37,263 nucleotides of DNA. It comes from a virus. Of the stretch, positions 8,794-16,498 are shown in pieces. The translations under genes and the position numbers were made by a program. How positions within the stretch are numbered: position 1 is the stretch's first letter; every line of letters starts with the position of its first letter. The stretch spans positions 1-37,263 of IMG/VR virus record IMGVR_UViG_3300031746_000073. One strand, given 5' to 3'. A model generated the notes under the pieces. The model had not been told where the DNA came from, ran no database searches, and saw only the letters and a program-made list of their open reading frames with translations.

Positions 8794-8979
8794 ATGAAAA
8801 ACAAAGACCTGATTGCGTTGTTATCTGAATTACCCCAAAATTTAGATGTGTATTTATATGATGATGACCGAGATGAACATATTAATGTCTCAGGTTGTGC
8901 AGTCAAAGATATCAAGGTCGATGAATACGATCCTAAAAAACCATTGACAACAGTGGTTTTAATAGAACGAGAGTATTAG
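8794..8979 (+). CDS. Small acidic protein of unknown function
   Basis: The 61-residue product begins MKNKDLIALLSELPQNLDVYLYDD and ends with a strand TTVVLIEREY. The helix followed by L-P-x-x-x-x-V-x-L-Y-D-D is a pattern seen in small phage proteins of unknown role. It is more AT-rich than its neighbours, starts one base after the preceding stop and is separated from the next gene by four bases. It may be a late addition (moron) to the head module. Confidence 0.55.
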   Translation: MKNKDLIALLSELPQNLDVYLYDDDRDEHINVSGCAVKDIKVDEYDPKKPLTTVVLIEREY

Positions 8980-8983
8980 TATC

Positions 8984-9376
8984 ATGGCAAAAGCATTTTG
9001 TGTTTCAGCGGTTTCTAACGGAGTACCGGACTTCTCAGGTCTACCCTGTTCGGGTAATGTGCTGCTTGCAATAACACCGAATCGGGCCTGGGGACTGTAT
9101 ATTGTCACGGGCACAGGCGGACAGTTGACGGCGATCAACGCGCTGCCGACCGTGTATGCTCTTTGCCTGGTAACGGCGGGAGGATCGCACTGGCCTGAAC
9201 TGGAAGATGTTATCTCGGCAGGTGTGCGGACGCGGTTCAATCAATGGCTGACAAATCGCGGTTATCCTACTATTCCGGCAGGCTGGACTTACCGGCAGAC
9301 CATAACGGCGGTTTGCGTGCGTTTGAATCCTAACCATCGAAACATTGAGGATAATGATGTGCTGGAGCTGGAGTAG
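8984..9376 (+). CDS. Hypothetical phage protein
   Basis: The 130-residue product is not recognised. It has a short N-terminal strand (KAFCVSAVSNG), a central helix-rich part (LEDVISAGVRTRFNQWLTNRGY), a Pro-Ala-Gly-Trp turn and a C-terminal strand, and contains three cysteines. The WLTNRGYP segment looks like a folded helical unit, so the reading frame is believable. It is packed tightly in the late operon between the lectin-like gene and the connector. Confidence 0.55.
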   Translation: MAKAFCVSAVSNGVPDFSGLPCSGNVLLAITPNRAWGLYIVTGTGGQLTAINALPTVYALCLVTAGGSHWPELEDVISAGVRTRFNQWLTNRGYPTIPAGWTYRQTITAVCVRLNPNHRNIEDNDVLELE

Positions 9377-9393
9377 CCAGCCAGGAGGATGAT

Positions 9394-9498
9394 ATGCCGC
9401 TCAAGAAAGGCTCGTCCCCAAAAACGATTAGTGCCAATACATTTGGCGATACTTTCCTAGTATTTATGGACGGACATTATGAGCATTCTACCAGCTAA
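9394..9498 (+). CDS. Short ORF with MPLKKGSSPKTIS start, probably truncated
   Basis: A 34-codon frame starts at ATG 9394 with an excellent AGGAGG site at 9383-9388 and stops at TAA 9496-9498, overlapping the next gene by 20 nt. Its first 16 residues match the well-known start of small phage and plasmid proteins that read M-P-L-K-x-G-x-S-x-x-x-I-S-x-N-I and usually continue for 50-70 residues with a Q-A-V-A-I-A-L motif. Here the rest diverges, so this looks like a remnant or a shortened version. Confidence 0.5.
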   Translation: MPLKKGSSPKTISANTFGDTFLVFMDGHYEHSTS

Positions 9499-10279
9499 TC
9501 AAGCGCAGTTGATCGCCTTCGTAATCCAGAATGCCAGCGGGGTTGAGATAACCGGACTGGGCAGTTCTTATACTCTGCAATTATCCAAGAACGGCGGCGC
9601 ATTTGCGGCCAGCACAGGCGTGAAGGCCGAGATCGGATCCGGCTGGTACACCTACGAGCTAACGGCAGGCGAGACCGATACTGCCGGTCCATTGGCGATC
9701 CAGGTAACCGCCGCGGGAGCCGATCCGCTCAACCTGCTCTATGAGATTCGCCCGTACAGCGCCGAAGAGCCAGCCGGGGCGACAATCCTGACGGCATCTG
9801 AAGCCGCCAACGTACTGCGATGCCTGACCACAGACACGCTGATGCTCCAGCTCTTGCCTCAGGTGGATGACTACATCCAGACCGCCACCGGTCGCGATTG
9901 GGCTGCGGATACCACCATCCATCCAATTGCCAAAGCCGCAGCGCAGATGCTGTTGACGATGTGGCACGAAAACCCGAGCATGATCGGCAATGTCGGCGCG
10001 CTGCCAGGCGGCTTATCCGCCTGCCTGACCCAGCTCGAGGCCATGGCGCAGTATTACTACACCTTCGAGGGTCTGGAAAGCTCGGGATATATCGGACTGA
10101 GAGGGATAAGGGAAGGTGATACCGTGGTCACGCTGATCGGTCGGGTCGGCGCGAGCGGCGATCAATCCGCCAAATTCGAGCACATCATCTCGGTGGATGG
10201 ATATATCCGGCAGACCTCGAGCGAGGATTTGTCGGAGAAATGGTTTACGGCCTACCTGAAACCGCCTCAGGAAATGTAA
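9479..10279 (+). CDS. Head-tail connector (gp6-like) fused to a beta domain
   Basis: This 266-residue protein appears to be a fusion. Residues 1-95 form a beta sandwich (TGLGSSYTLQLSKNGGAFA, GSGWYTYELTAGETDTAG) of the kind found in phage decoration and fibre proteins. Residues about 102-195 match the HK97 gp6-like connector: LTASEAANVLRC, LLPQVDDYIQTATGRDWA, and AKAAAQMLLTMWHENP. The last 65 residues are again beta-like. The connector ring would sit under the portal. The family usually has only the middle part (about 100 aa). It overlaps the next gene at a TAATG stop/start. Confidence 0.75.
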   Translation: MSILPANQAQLIAFVIQNASGVEITGLGSSYTLQLSKNGGAFAASTGVKAEIGSGWYTYELTAGETDTAGPLAIQVTAAGADPLNLLYEIRPYSAEEPAGATILTASEAANVLRCLTTDTLMLQLLPQVDDYIQTATGRDWAADTTIHPIAKAAAQMLLTMWHENPSMIGNVGALPGGLSACLTQLEAMAQYYYTFEGLESSGYIGLRGIREGDTVVTLIGRVGASGDQSAKFEHIISVDGYIRQTSSEDLSEKWFTAYLKPPQEM

Positions 10280-10623
10280 TGAGACTGGGATTGACAATCA
10301 CCAACCCTGGAGAGCTGCGCACCTCGATCACCCTGCAAAGGCGCTCGGTCGTGACCGGGACCGGCGGGTTTCAGACGCCCACCTGGTCCACGATTGCAAC
10401 CGTGTGGGCGAAGTGGGTGAACGTGCACGGCTCGGAGGCCTGGATTGCCCAGACGGCCCAGGCTGGCCAGGCGGCCACGGTCACCATCCGCTACCGGTCC
10501 GACGTGGATCTAACTTGCGCGGTATTTAAAGGCTCCGATCGATGGGAAATTATATCCATCGATAACATCCAGGAGCGCGGCGAATATTTAGAGCTGAAGG
10601 TTATTCGAAAGCGGGAGGGCTGA
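10279..10623 (+). CDS. Head closure protein (SPP1 gp16/HK97 gp7-like)
   Basis: The 114-residue product has the pattern of phage head-tail joining proteins: an N-terminal stretch ending in GELRTSITLQRR, a G-G-F-x-T-P-x-W loop, WAKWVNVHGSEAW and a helix rich in Ala/Gln, TVTIRYRSDV, then RWEIISIDNIQERGEYLELKV, close to the family's I-x-x-I-D-N-V-x-E-x-x-x-x-L-E-L-x-x-x-R. It would plug the connector after packaging. The ATG at 10279 shares bases with the previous stop; a longer reading from 10240 is not preferred. Confidence 0.82.
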   Translation: MRLGLTITNPGELRTSITLQRRSVVTGTGGFQTPTWSTIATVWAKWVNVHGSEAWIAQTAQAGQAATVTIRYRSDVDLTCAVFKGSDRWEIISIDNIQERGEYLELKVIRKREG

Positions 10624-11054
10624 TGGCGAAGGCGACATTGACACTGGAAGGGTTCGATGCATATCTGGAGGAGCTGTTAAAGGCTGGCCAGGATATCGAT
10701 TTAGTCGTCGAGCAGTGCCTGGACGCTGGCGCCGATGTGCTGGTGGCAGGCATGCAGACGCGTGCCCCGCATGGCCCGATCAAGCAGGCCGTGCGCAAGA
10801 CCGCCGTCATGGCGGACGGCAATAAGCGCTATTTATACCTGGGCATCCTGCGGGGCACGGATGCCGAGACCGCCCGCATCGCGGCGGTGTGGGAATTCGG
10901 CGGGCGTACTTCCCCCAGCCCGAAGAACCCCAAGCGGCACCCGCGCCCGGGTATCCATGCCAAACCCTACATCCGGCCCACGCTGCGCAACGACGCCAAA
11001 AAGGCCCGCGCCGCGATGGAAGTTATATTCCAGGAATGGCTGAAAAATGGCTGA
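10623..11054 (+). CDS. HK97 gp10-like neck/tail-completion protein
   Basis: The product (143 aa) fits the HK97-gp10 family: a helical N-terminal half (LEGFDAYLEELLKAG), DAGADVLVAGMQTRAPH, a strand with RYLYLGIL, AAVWEFGG, and a basic PKRHPRPGIHAKPYIRPTLRN segment followed by a C-terminal helix. The W-E-F/Y-G-G and P-x-x-x-P-x-L-R elements are characteristic. It starts at the last base of the preceding stop codon and overlaps the following gene by 8 nt. Confidence 0.85.
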   Translation: MAKATLTLEGFDAYLEELLKAGQDIDLVVEQCLDAGADVLVAGMQTRAPHGPIKQAVRKTAVMADGNKRYLYLGILRGTDAETARIAAVWEFGGRTSPSPKNPKRHPRPGIHAKPYIRPTLRNDAKKARAAMEVIFQEWLKNG

Positions 11055-11397
11055 TATCTGGGCGCTTACCCAAACCGCATTGGCCACGCTGAGCCTGCCT
11101 GTCAGCGCTGGAGAATATCTGGCGGATACGCCAGGCGGGGATTTGCCGGATACCTACCTGGTGCACACCGTTATTGATATCTCACCCGAGCAGCATGCCG
11201 ATGATGCGGAAACACTGCGCAACTGGCTGGTGCAGGTGAGTGTATATCGCCGGGCTGGCCTGTCGGGCCTGCCTGATGTGATCGGAGCGATGACGGGGGC
11301 CGGTTTTACGTTCGTAGCCGGGCGGCAGCTCGATTACGACATCGAGACCCGGCATTACGGGATCGCCTTCGATTTCGAATACTTGGAAGAATTGTAA
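11047..11397 (+). CDS. Tail terminator/completion protein
   Basis: The 116-residue product sits between the gp10-like and major tail genes, the place of tail terminators (gpU or gp17-like, DUF3168-type). Visible elements are an N-terminal helix, PDTYLVHTVID, a Gln/His/Asp-rich loop, NWLVQVSVYRRAG, and a C-terminal strand HYGIAFDFEYLEEL. The alternating strand with Y/F and the V-Q-V-S-V-Y pattern fit the family fold. Identification rests on gene order plus this pattern. Confidence 0.72.
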   Translation: MADIWALTQTALATLSLPVSAGEYLADTPGGDLPDTYLVHTVIDISPEQHADDAETLRNWLVQVSVYRRAGLSGLPDVIGAMTGAGFTFVAGRQLDYDIETRHYGIAFDFEYLEEL

Positions 11398-11410
11398 AAA
11401 GGAGCAAACT

Positions 11411-12325
11411 ATGGCAAACGATGGTGAGTATAAATCTAAAATCGGCCTCGACAGTCTGTACGTCGCCGAGGTCCTAGTCGACAGCGCAGCGACCTTTACG
11501 GCAGATACCCCAGCCTGGCTGGCGCCCGCTGCTGAAGCCAGCCAGGAACCGGCTACGTCATTCCAGATCCAGTATGCCGACGATCAGCCCTACGATGTCG
11601 CTACTGCGGAGGGTGAGTCCAAGATCGGTCTAAAAATCACCGGGCTGGACCTGGAGATGCTGGCACAGATCACCGGCAAGGTGTTCGACCCCACCACCGG
11701 GCGCATGTACGATAATGGCGGATCGGCGCCATTCATGGCCCTGGGTTTCCGCTCGTTGAAATCGAACGGCGGCTACCGGTATTACTGGTTCCTCAAGGGC
11801 AAGTTCGACATGCCCAAAGAGGCAATTGCTACCCTGGCCGACAAGCCGGATCCCAAGACCCTGGATCTCACTTACACGGCGATCCGCACAGTTCACAAAT
11901 GGAGCCTGGGCGGCGGCGTGACCGATTCGGTCAAGCGCGTGGTCGGCGATACCGACACCGATGCCTTCAGTGCCACCGGCTGGTTCACCCAGGTGCAGGT
12001 GCCGGGCGTAGCCACCCCGTCGGCGCTGGCTTTGTCGAGCAGCGTGCCCACGGATGGCGCCTCGAATATATCCATCACCGCCAACCAGACGCTGACCTTC
12101 AACAACGCTTTGCCGTCGGATGCGGTGAACCACGTGATGTTGATCCTTGCTTCCGATGCCTCGCAAATCGCGGGCACGGTCACCCTGGACGCCACGAAGA
12201 AGATCATCACCATCGATCCGACTTCCAGCCTGGCCAATTCCACGGCCTACATCATCACCTACGCCGTGACTGACATCTACGGCAGCAATCTTAAAGGCGC
12301 TGTGAATTTCACCACAGTAGCCTAA
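11411..12325 (+). CDS. Major tail protein with C-terminal Ig-like domain
   Basis: The tail-tube protein (304 aa). Residues 1-200 show the tube fold pattern (GLDSLYVAEVL, TSFQIQYADDQP, YRYYWFLKGKFDMPKEA, DLTYTAIRTVHKW). From about residue 202 there is an added Ig-like module of bacterial Big_5 type: PSALALSSSVPTDGASN, LTFNNAL, ITIDPTSSLANSTAYIITY and VTDIYGSN. Such optional Ig domains decorate siphovirus tails and may bind cells or sugars. The ribosome site AAGGAGC precedes the ATG. Confidence 0.88.
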   Translation: MANDGEYKSKIGLDSLYVAEVLVDSAATFTADTPAWLAPAAEASQEPATSFQIQYADDQPYDVATAEGESKIGLKITGLDLEMLAQITGKVFDPTTGRMYDNGGSAPFMALGFRSLKSNGGYRYYWFLKGKFDMPKEAIATLADKPDPKTLDLTYTAIRTVHKWSLGGGVTDSVKRVVGDTDTDAFSATGWFTQVQVPGVATPSALALSSSVPTDGASNISITANQTLTFNNALPSDAVNHVMLILASDASQIAGTVTLDATKKIITIDPTSSLANSTAYIITYAVTDIYGSNLKGAVNFTTVA

Positions 12326-12338
12326 TAATGCCGACCTG

Positions 12339-12364
12339 CAGGGGCGGCGCACGCGCCGCCCCTG
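12339..12364 (+). other. GC-rich hairpin between major tail and chaperone genes
   Basis: CAGGGGCGGCGC (12339-12350) and GCGCCGCCCCTG (12353-12364) are a perfect inverted repeat, a very stable stem of at least 11 bp in the mRNA. There is no T-run, so it is more likely an mRNA stability or attenuation element that keeps the highly expressed tube protein above the chaperone than a full terminator. Confidence 0.6.
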
Positions 12365-12380
12365 CCCCAGATGGAGAAAT

Positions 12381-12713
12381 ATGCCGAAGTCTACCCCGCT
12401 GAAGGTCACACTTTATGATCCCGAGACCAACGAGGTCATCCATGAATTCACGCAGATGTTCATTCCCTGGCGGATGTTCAAGGCCGCTATCCGCATCTCG
12501 AAGCAGCTAGGGAATGTCGATCTCAATGATCTGGCGAATCTGCCCGAGGAGCTCTACGACGAACTTACCGCGCTGATCTGTGAAATTTTCGGTCATCGCT
12601 TTACTCCCGAGGAGCTGGGTAATGGGGCCGAGTTTGGCGATATGATCCCGGTGATCAACCAGATCCTGGCCAAAGCCGGAGCTCTGGGAAACCCTACGAA
12701 GCCGGGGAATTAG
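12381..12713 (+). CDS. Tail assembly chaperone gpG
   Basis: The 110-residue product lies between the tube and tape measure genes, as lambda gpG does. It has VTLYDPETNEVIHEF and then a helical part with MFKAAIRISKQLG, DELTALICEIFGHRFTPEEL and a C-terminal helix, a pattern typical of Gram-positive-type tail chaperones. It would coat the tape measure protein during tail assembly. A G GGA AAC slippery site at 12686-12692 near its end allows a longer product (separate entry). Confidence 0.85.
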   Translation: MPKSTPLKVTLYDPETNEVIHEFTQMFIPWRMFKAAIRISKQLGNVDLNDLANLPEELYDELTALICEIFGHRFTPEELGNGAEFGDMIPVINQILAKAGALGNPTKPGN

Positions 12714-12916
12714 CCCCCCCGGCGGATGACGATCTTGTTTCGCAAGATTGGCTGGTAGATTTCGATCTGTCGTTGGTCAGGACCTTTGGCTGGAGCCTGC
12801 ATGATATCGATGAGACCGACGTGGAAAGCCTGTTGACCTTCGTGAGCGGCCTGACCGGCAAAAAGCCGGCGTTTGCGCGCAAACGGGGTTACTGCGATCA
12901 GGTAGATTGGTTATAA
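12381..12916 (+). CDS. Tail assembly chaperone gpGT, made by -1 frameshift
   Basis: Reading gpG to codon AAC (12690-12692) and then slipping back one base gives an open -1 frame of 74 codons from 12692 to the TAA at 12914-12916, two bases before the tape measure ATG at 12918. The fusion would be about 178 aa. The extension reads EAGELAPPADDDLV, then SQDWLVDFDLSLV, TFGWSLHDIDETDVESLL and a basic end, like the T domain that recruits tube protein. No start codon with a ribosome site opens this frame separately, which supports frameshifting. Confidence 0.8.
12686..12692 (+). promoter_or_regulatory. Slippery heptamer GGGAAAC for -1 frameshift
   Basis: In the gpG frame the codons are G GGA AAC, the X XXY YYZ arrangement used for -1 programmed frameshifting. 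It lies 18 nt upstream of the gpG stop at 12711 and directs translation into the open frame that ends at 12916. A C7 run at 12714-12720 lies just downstream; no strong pseudoknot was worked out. Confidence 0.8.
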
Positions 12917-12917
12917 G

Positions 12918-15653
12918 ATGCCAAGTGACTCCCGACTGAGCGCCCGTTTCGGCGCTGACACCACCGATTTCAAGAATAAGATCAATGCTCTCAACCGCGA
13001 GATGAAAGTGGTGGAGAGCGGTTTCCGCGCCTCCGCCTCGGCGCTTGGAGATTGGTCCGGCTCGGCCAGCGGGCTGGAGATGCGCATCGGAGCACTGAAC
13101 GATAAAATCGGCCTGCAGCAGCAGAAGGTAGACGCCCTGCGCGGCGAATACGAGCGCCTGGTGGAAGCGCACGGCGCCGATTCGGTGGCTGCGCAGAATG
13201 CAGAGATTGCCTACAACAAGGCGACTGAGATGCTCAACGAGATGCAGAGTGAGCTGGGCGAAACCCAGAGCGATCTGGAGAACTTGGGGGAGAGCGAGGA
13301 CGAAACGGGCAACCAGGCTGAGGAGATGGGGACGCAAACGGAGCAGGCTGGCAACAAACTCGCCGGTTTGAAAGCTGTCGCCGAAGGGGTAGCGGCAGGA
13401 CTCAAGGTGGCCGTGGCTGCCATAGCCGCGCTGGCCGCAGCGGCAGTAGGTGTAGGTGTGGCTGTCGCTAAGCTGGTGGTCGACTCGGCGCGCTACAGCG
13501 ATGAGCTGGTCGCTATGTCGGACAAGACCGGCATCGGAGTCGAGCGGCTGCAGGAGCTGTCGTATGTGGCCGACCAGGTGGGCGTAAGCACGGAAACGAT
13601 CACCGGATCGTTGACGAAGCTGACCAAATCAATGGGGGCTGTACAGACCGAGACGGAAAAAGCAAAAGAATCTTTACAGAATGTTGTACTCGGCGATACT
13701 GCATCTGCATTTGAAGGTCTGGGCATAAGCGTCCAAGATGTAGATAACAATTTACGTGATTCTAAAACTGTTTATCTGGAAACGATTGCAGCTCTGAAGG
13801 CGATCTCAGATCCTACTGAACGCGATGCGGCATCATTGGATATTTTCGGAAAACGTTTTAATGAAATAAACTCTAAAACCATGCCCGCATTCATCAAGAA
13901 TATGGATAAAGCGCGGGACCAAACAATCGAATATAACAGCAAACTATCCCTGATTGGAGATACTGCAGGCCCCACGACAGAAGCGTTTGCAAAACTAGGA
14001 GTCAGTGTCGTTGATTCATCTGGTCATCTACGCGATTCGGAGGCTGTATTCAATGATGCGATTACCGCGTTAGGCAAGATCCCCAATGAGGCCGAACGGG
14101 ATGCCCTGGCCATGCAGCTCTTCGGTAAATCGGCCATGGAGCTGAACCCGCTGATCAAAGCCGGCGCTCAGGAGATCGCCAATCTCAGCCAGGAGGCGCG
14201 GAACATGGGGGCCGTGGTCAGCGAGGATACTGTCCAGGGCCTGGCTGGATTCTCCGATACGCTGGACGGCATGAAGGCCGGCCTGAGGGGCACGCTGACC
14301 ACCCTGGCCGGTGAATTCCTGCCGGGCTTTCAAAACTTTGCCGATCAAGCCAAGGGCTATCTACAGCAATTTGGGCAGGTAGTGCGCAGCTCGGGCGGTG
14401 ATTTTGGAAAGATGGGCGAGGGGGTGGGCAGCCTGATCGGGCGGATGGTCAGCGACCTGGCCAAGCAAGCGCCCCAGCTCCTGCAGGGCGGTCTGGGCAT
14501 CATCAGGGGACTGCTGAATGCTATTATTGTAAGCCTGCCGCAGATCTTGCCCGCGATTACAGCTCTGCTGACTGCCCTGGTCGATTTCCTGGTAGAGAGT
14601 CTTCCCATCCTGGTAGGCGCCGCGCTTCAGATTATTACCACCCTGGCCAATGCCCTGATCCTGAATTTACCGATGATCCTGCAGGCCGGGCTGGAGATCG
14701 TGCTGGCGGTGATCCAGGGCCTGACTGAGGCGCTGCCGCAGTTGATCGAATCGGTAACCGAGATCATTCCACAGATCACGAAAGTTTTGATCGAGAACCT
14801 GCCTCTGCTCGTTACGTCCGCCATGCAGTTGATCCTGGCGATCATCATGGGTATAACTCAGGCGCTGCCGCAGCTGATCCAGGCTGTAGTGGATCTGATC
14901 CCGGTGGTAATCAATACACTGCTGGCCCAACTGCCACTTCTGATCACTGCTGCGGCTCAGTTGATCCTGGCCCTCATCGTGGGTCTGGCACAGGCTCTGC
15001 CTCAGCTCATCGATTACCTGCCTACCCTGATACAGACCATCATTGACACCTTACAGCAGAATGTGCCCCTTTTCATGGAAGCAGCCGTTTTACTTGTGGG
15101 GGCGCTGATTATCGGAATTGCGCAAGCGCTGCCTGGTTTGGGTGAGTCTGCGCTCGAGATCATAGATATATATGTTGCTACGATCATTAATAACATGGCG
15201 ACCATATTAGATGTTGGCAAGTCCATTATCGAGGGTGTCTGGCAGGGAATCAAAGATAATGCCGAGGAGTTCAAGAAGAATATCGAGGGATTTTTCAAGG
15301 GGATCGTGGATGGGGTAAAACACGCTTTAGGAATCGGGTCTCCGTCAAAGATCTTTGCTGAAATCGGCGTTTCTATGGCCCAGGGTATGACTGCCGGATG
15401 GGTCGAACAATTCGATAACGTCCGATCTCAAATCGTAGGCGCGGTGCAGGGTATGGCCAATGGCCTGGGCGGTCCGGATCTGGCGTTTTCCGTGGCTGGG
15501 ACCGGCGCATCCGGAGCCGGAGCGGGCGTGAACATCCTGGGGGATATCAACGTGTACGCCTCGCCCGGCATGGATGTGAATGCGCTGGCCCAGGCGGTGA
15601 TCGACAGGCTGGGCGATACGCTGAGCGTGGCGCGTTCGAAAGGACTGCGATGA
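12918..15653 (+). CDS. Tape measure protein
   Basis: The 911-residue protein sets tail length and lines the tube. An N-terminal part (RFGADTTDFKNKINALNREMKVVESGF) and coiled coil (about 40-150) are followed by an Ala/Val-rich hydrophobic segment (about 155-195), a pair of similar domains (FEGLGISV from residue 265 and FAKLGVSV from 357), and a run of roughly 39-residue hydrophobic repeats with LPQLI, LLITAAAQLILALI and QALPQLI (about 537-740). The C-terminal part has GIGSPSKIFAEIG, typical of these proteins. The first of the paired domains is visibly AT-richer than its surroundings. Confidence 0.95.
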   Translation: MPSDSRLSARFGADTTDFKNKINALNREMKVVESGFRASASALGDWSGSASGLEMRIGALNDKIGLQQQKVDALRGEYERLVEAHGADSVAAQNAEIAYNKATEMLNEMQSELGETQSDLENLGESEDETGNQAEEMGTQTEQAGNKLAGLKAVAEGVAAGLKVAVAAIAALAAAAVGVGVAVAKLVVDSARYSDELVAMSDKTGIGVERLQELSYVADQVGVSTETITGSLTKLTKSMGAVQTETEKAKESLQNVVLGDTASAFEGLGISVQDVDNNLRDSKTVYLETIAALKAISDPTERDAASLDIFGKRFNEINSKTMPAFIKNMDKARDQTIEYNSKLSLIGDTAGPTTEAFAKLGVSVVDSSGHLRDSEAVFNDAITALGKIPNEAERDALAMQLFGKSAMELNPLIKAGAQEIANLSQEARNMGAVVSEDTVQGLAGFSDTLDGMKAGLRGTLTTLAGEFLPGFQNFADQAKGYLQQFGQVVRSSGGDFGKMGEGVGSLIGRMVSDLAKQAPQLLQGGLGIIRGLLNAIIVSLPQILPAITALLTALVDFLVESLPILVGAALQIITTLANALILNLPMILQAGLEIVLAVIQGLTEALPQLIESVTEIIPQITKVLIENLPLLVTSAMQLILAIIMGITQALPQLIQAVVDLIPVVINTLLAQLPLLITAAAQLILALIVGLAQALPQLIDYLPTLIQTIIDTLQQNVPLFMEAAVLLVGALIIGIAQALPGLGESALEIIDIYVATIINNMATILDVGKSIIEGVWQGIKDNAEEFKKNIEGFFKGIVDGVKHALGIGSPSKIFAEIGVSMAQGMTAGWVEQFDNVRSQIVGAVQGMANGLGGPDLAFSVAGTGASGAGAGVNILGDINVYASPGMDVNALAQAVIDRLGDTLSVARSKGLR
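14530..15140 (+). repeat. Degenerate in-frame repeats in the tape measure gene
   Basis: Units of about 39 codons recur, each with an LPxLI/LPQLI element followed by a helical Leu/Ile/Ala stretch (for example around 14805, 14925 and 15060). Tape measure proteins carry such repeats, and changes in copy number would change tail length. Confidence 0.65.
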
Positions 15654-16489
15654 CCTATCGTCTATACCGTTTCGGATCGACCGTGCTGCCTGATTACAAT
15701 GAAGAGTCAGACGCCGGCCTGGCTGCATCGGGAAAATCGGCGCTGGACCTGCCCACCGGCGGAGCGCTAGACCTGTTTGGCGGCGAGCGCATCACGATAG
15801 GCTCCTCTCGACCGACCAAGGCCTGCACGCTGCATGCCGCCACCGAGGCTGCCCTGCTGACCAGCTTTATGGCGCTGCGGGCGCTGGTAGGAACGCGAGA
15901 ACAGCTCTACCGGATGCGCATTGCAGACGGGCTGCTGGAGTGGGTCTGGGCGCGCTTCGACAAGCTGACCGCCATGCGCAAGTACGGTGGGCGCTCGCGG
16001 TTCTTCCAGGATGTAAGCCTGGCGTTTACAATTTATTCGCCGGCCTGGTATGGCGCCCTGGAGCAGCACGAGCACAGGGTAGATGTGGGCATCCACGTGG
16101 ATGACCTGACCACGTGTCACGCTGAAAGCAACGGGCCCCCGGTGACCAGCCGGATCGTCATTGCCAATGATGGCAACGTCGATCAACGTGATGTAACCTT
16201 TACCATTACGTCCGTGCAGGGAGTAACCTCGGTAGTCGTGACCAACGTCTCTACTGGCCATATATGGTCATTTCCAGCAATCGCCGACGGGACTGCTCTG
16301 GTCGTAGATTGCGGTGAGATGAGCGTCGAGAATAATGGCGTGGATGCTTACGATGATTTTACGGCGCCTGCCAATCGGGAAGAATGGTTCCTGTTGCAGC
16401 CCGGGGCAAACATAGTAACCATCGAGCTGGATGGCGATGTCGATCTCAACGCCAATATCAACATTCAATTTTACGATGCTTTTGCATAG
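15650..16489 (+). CDS. Distal tail protein (Dit-like)
   Basis: The 279-residue product follows the tape measure gene with an ATGA overlap, the position of Dit. The N-terminal part includes LDLPTGGALDLFG and a helix-strand region ending RIADGLLEWVWARFD, consistent with a hub-forming domain. The C-terminal half (about residues 160-279) is beta-rich, with SRIVIANDGNVDQRDVTFTI and NIVTIELDGDVDLNANINIQF. A galectin-like C-terminal fold is usual for Dit proteins. It should connect the tube to the tip protein encoded two genes on. Confidence 0.75.
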   Translation: MTYRLYRFGSTVLPDYNEESDAGLAASGKSALDLPTGGALDLFGGERITIGSSRPTKACTLHAATEAALLTSFMALRALVGTREQLYRMRIADGLLEWVWARFDKLTAMRKYGGRSRFFQDVSLAFTIYSPAWYGALEQHEHRVDVGIHVDDLTTCHAESNGPPVTSRIVIANDGNVDQRDVTFTITSVQGVTSVVVTNVSTGHIWSFPAIADGTALVVDCGEMSVENNGVDAYDDFTAPANREEWFLLQPGANIVTIELDGDVDLNANINIQFYDAFA

Positions 16490-16498
16490 GAGATAGAC

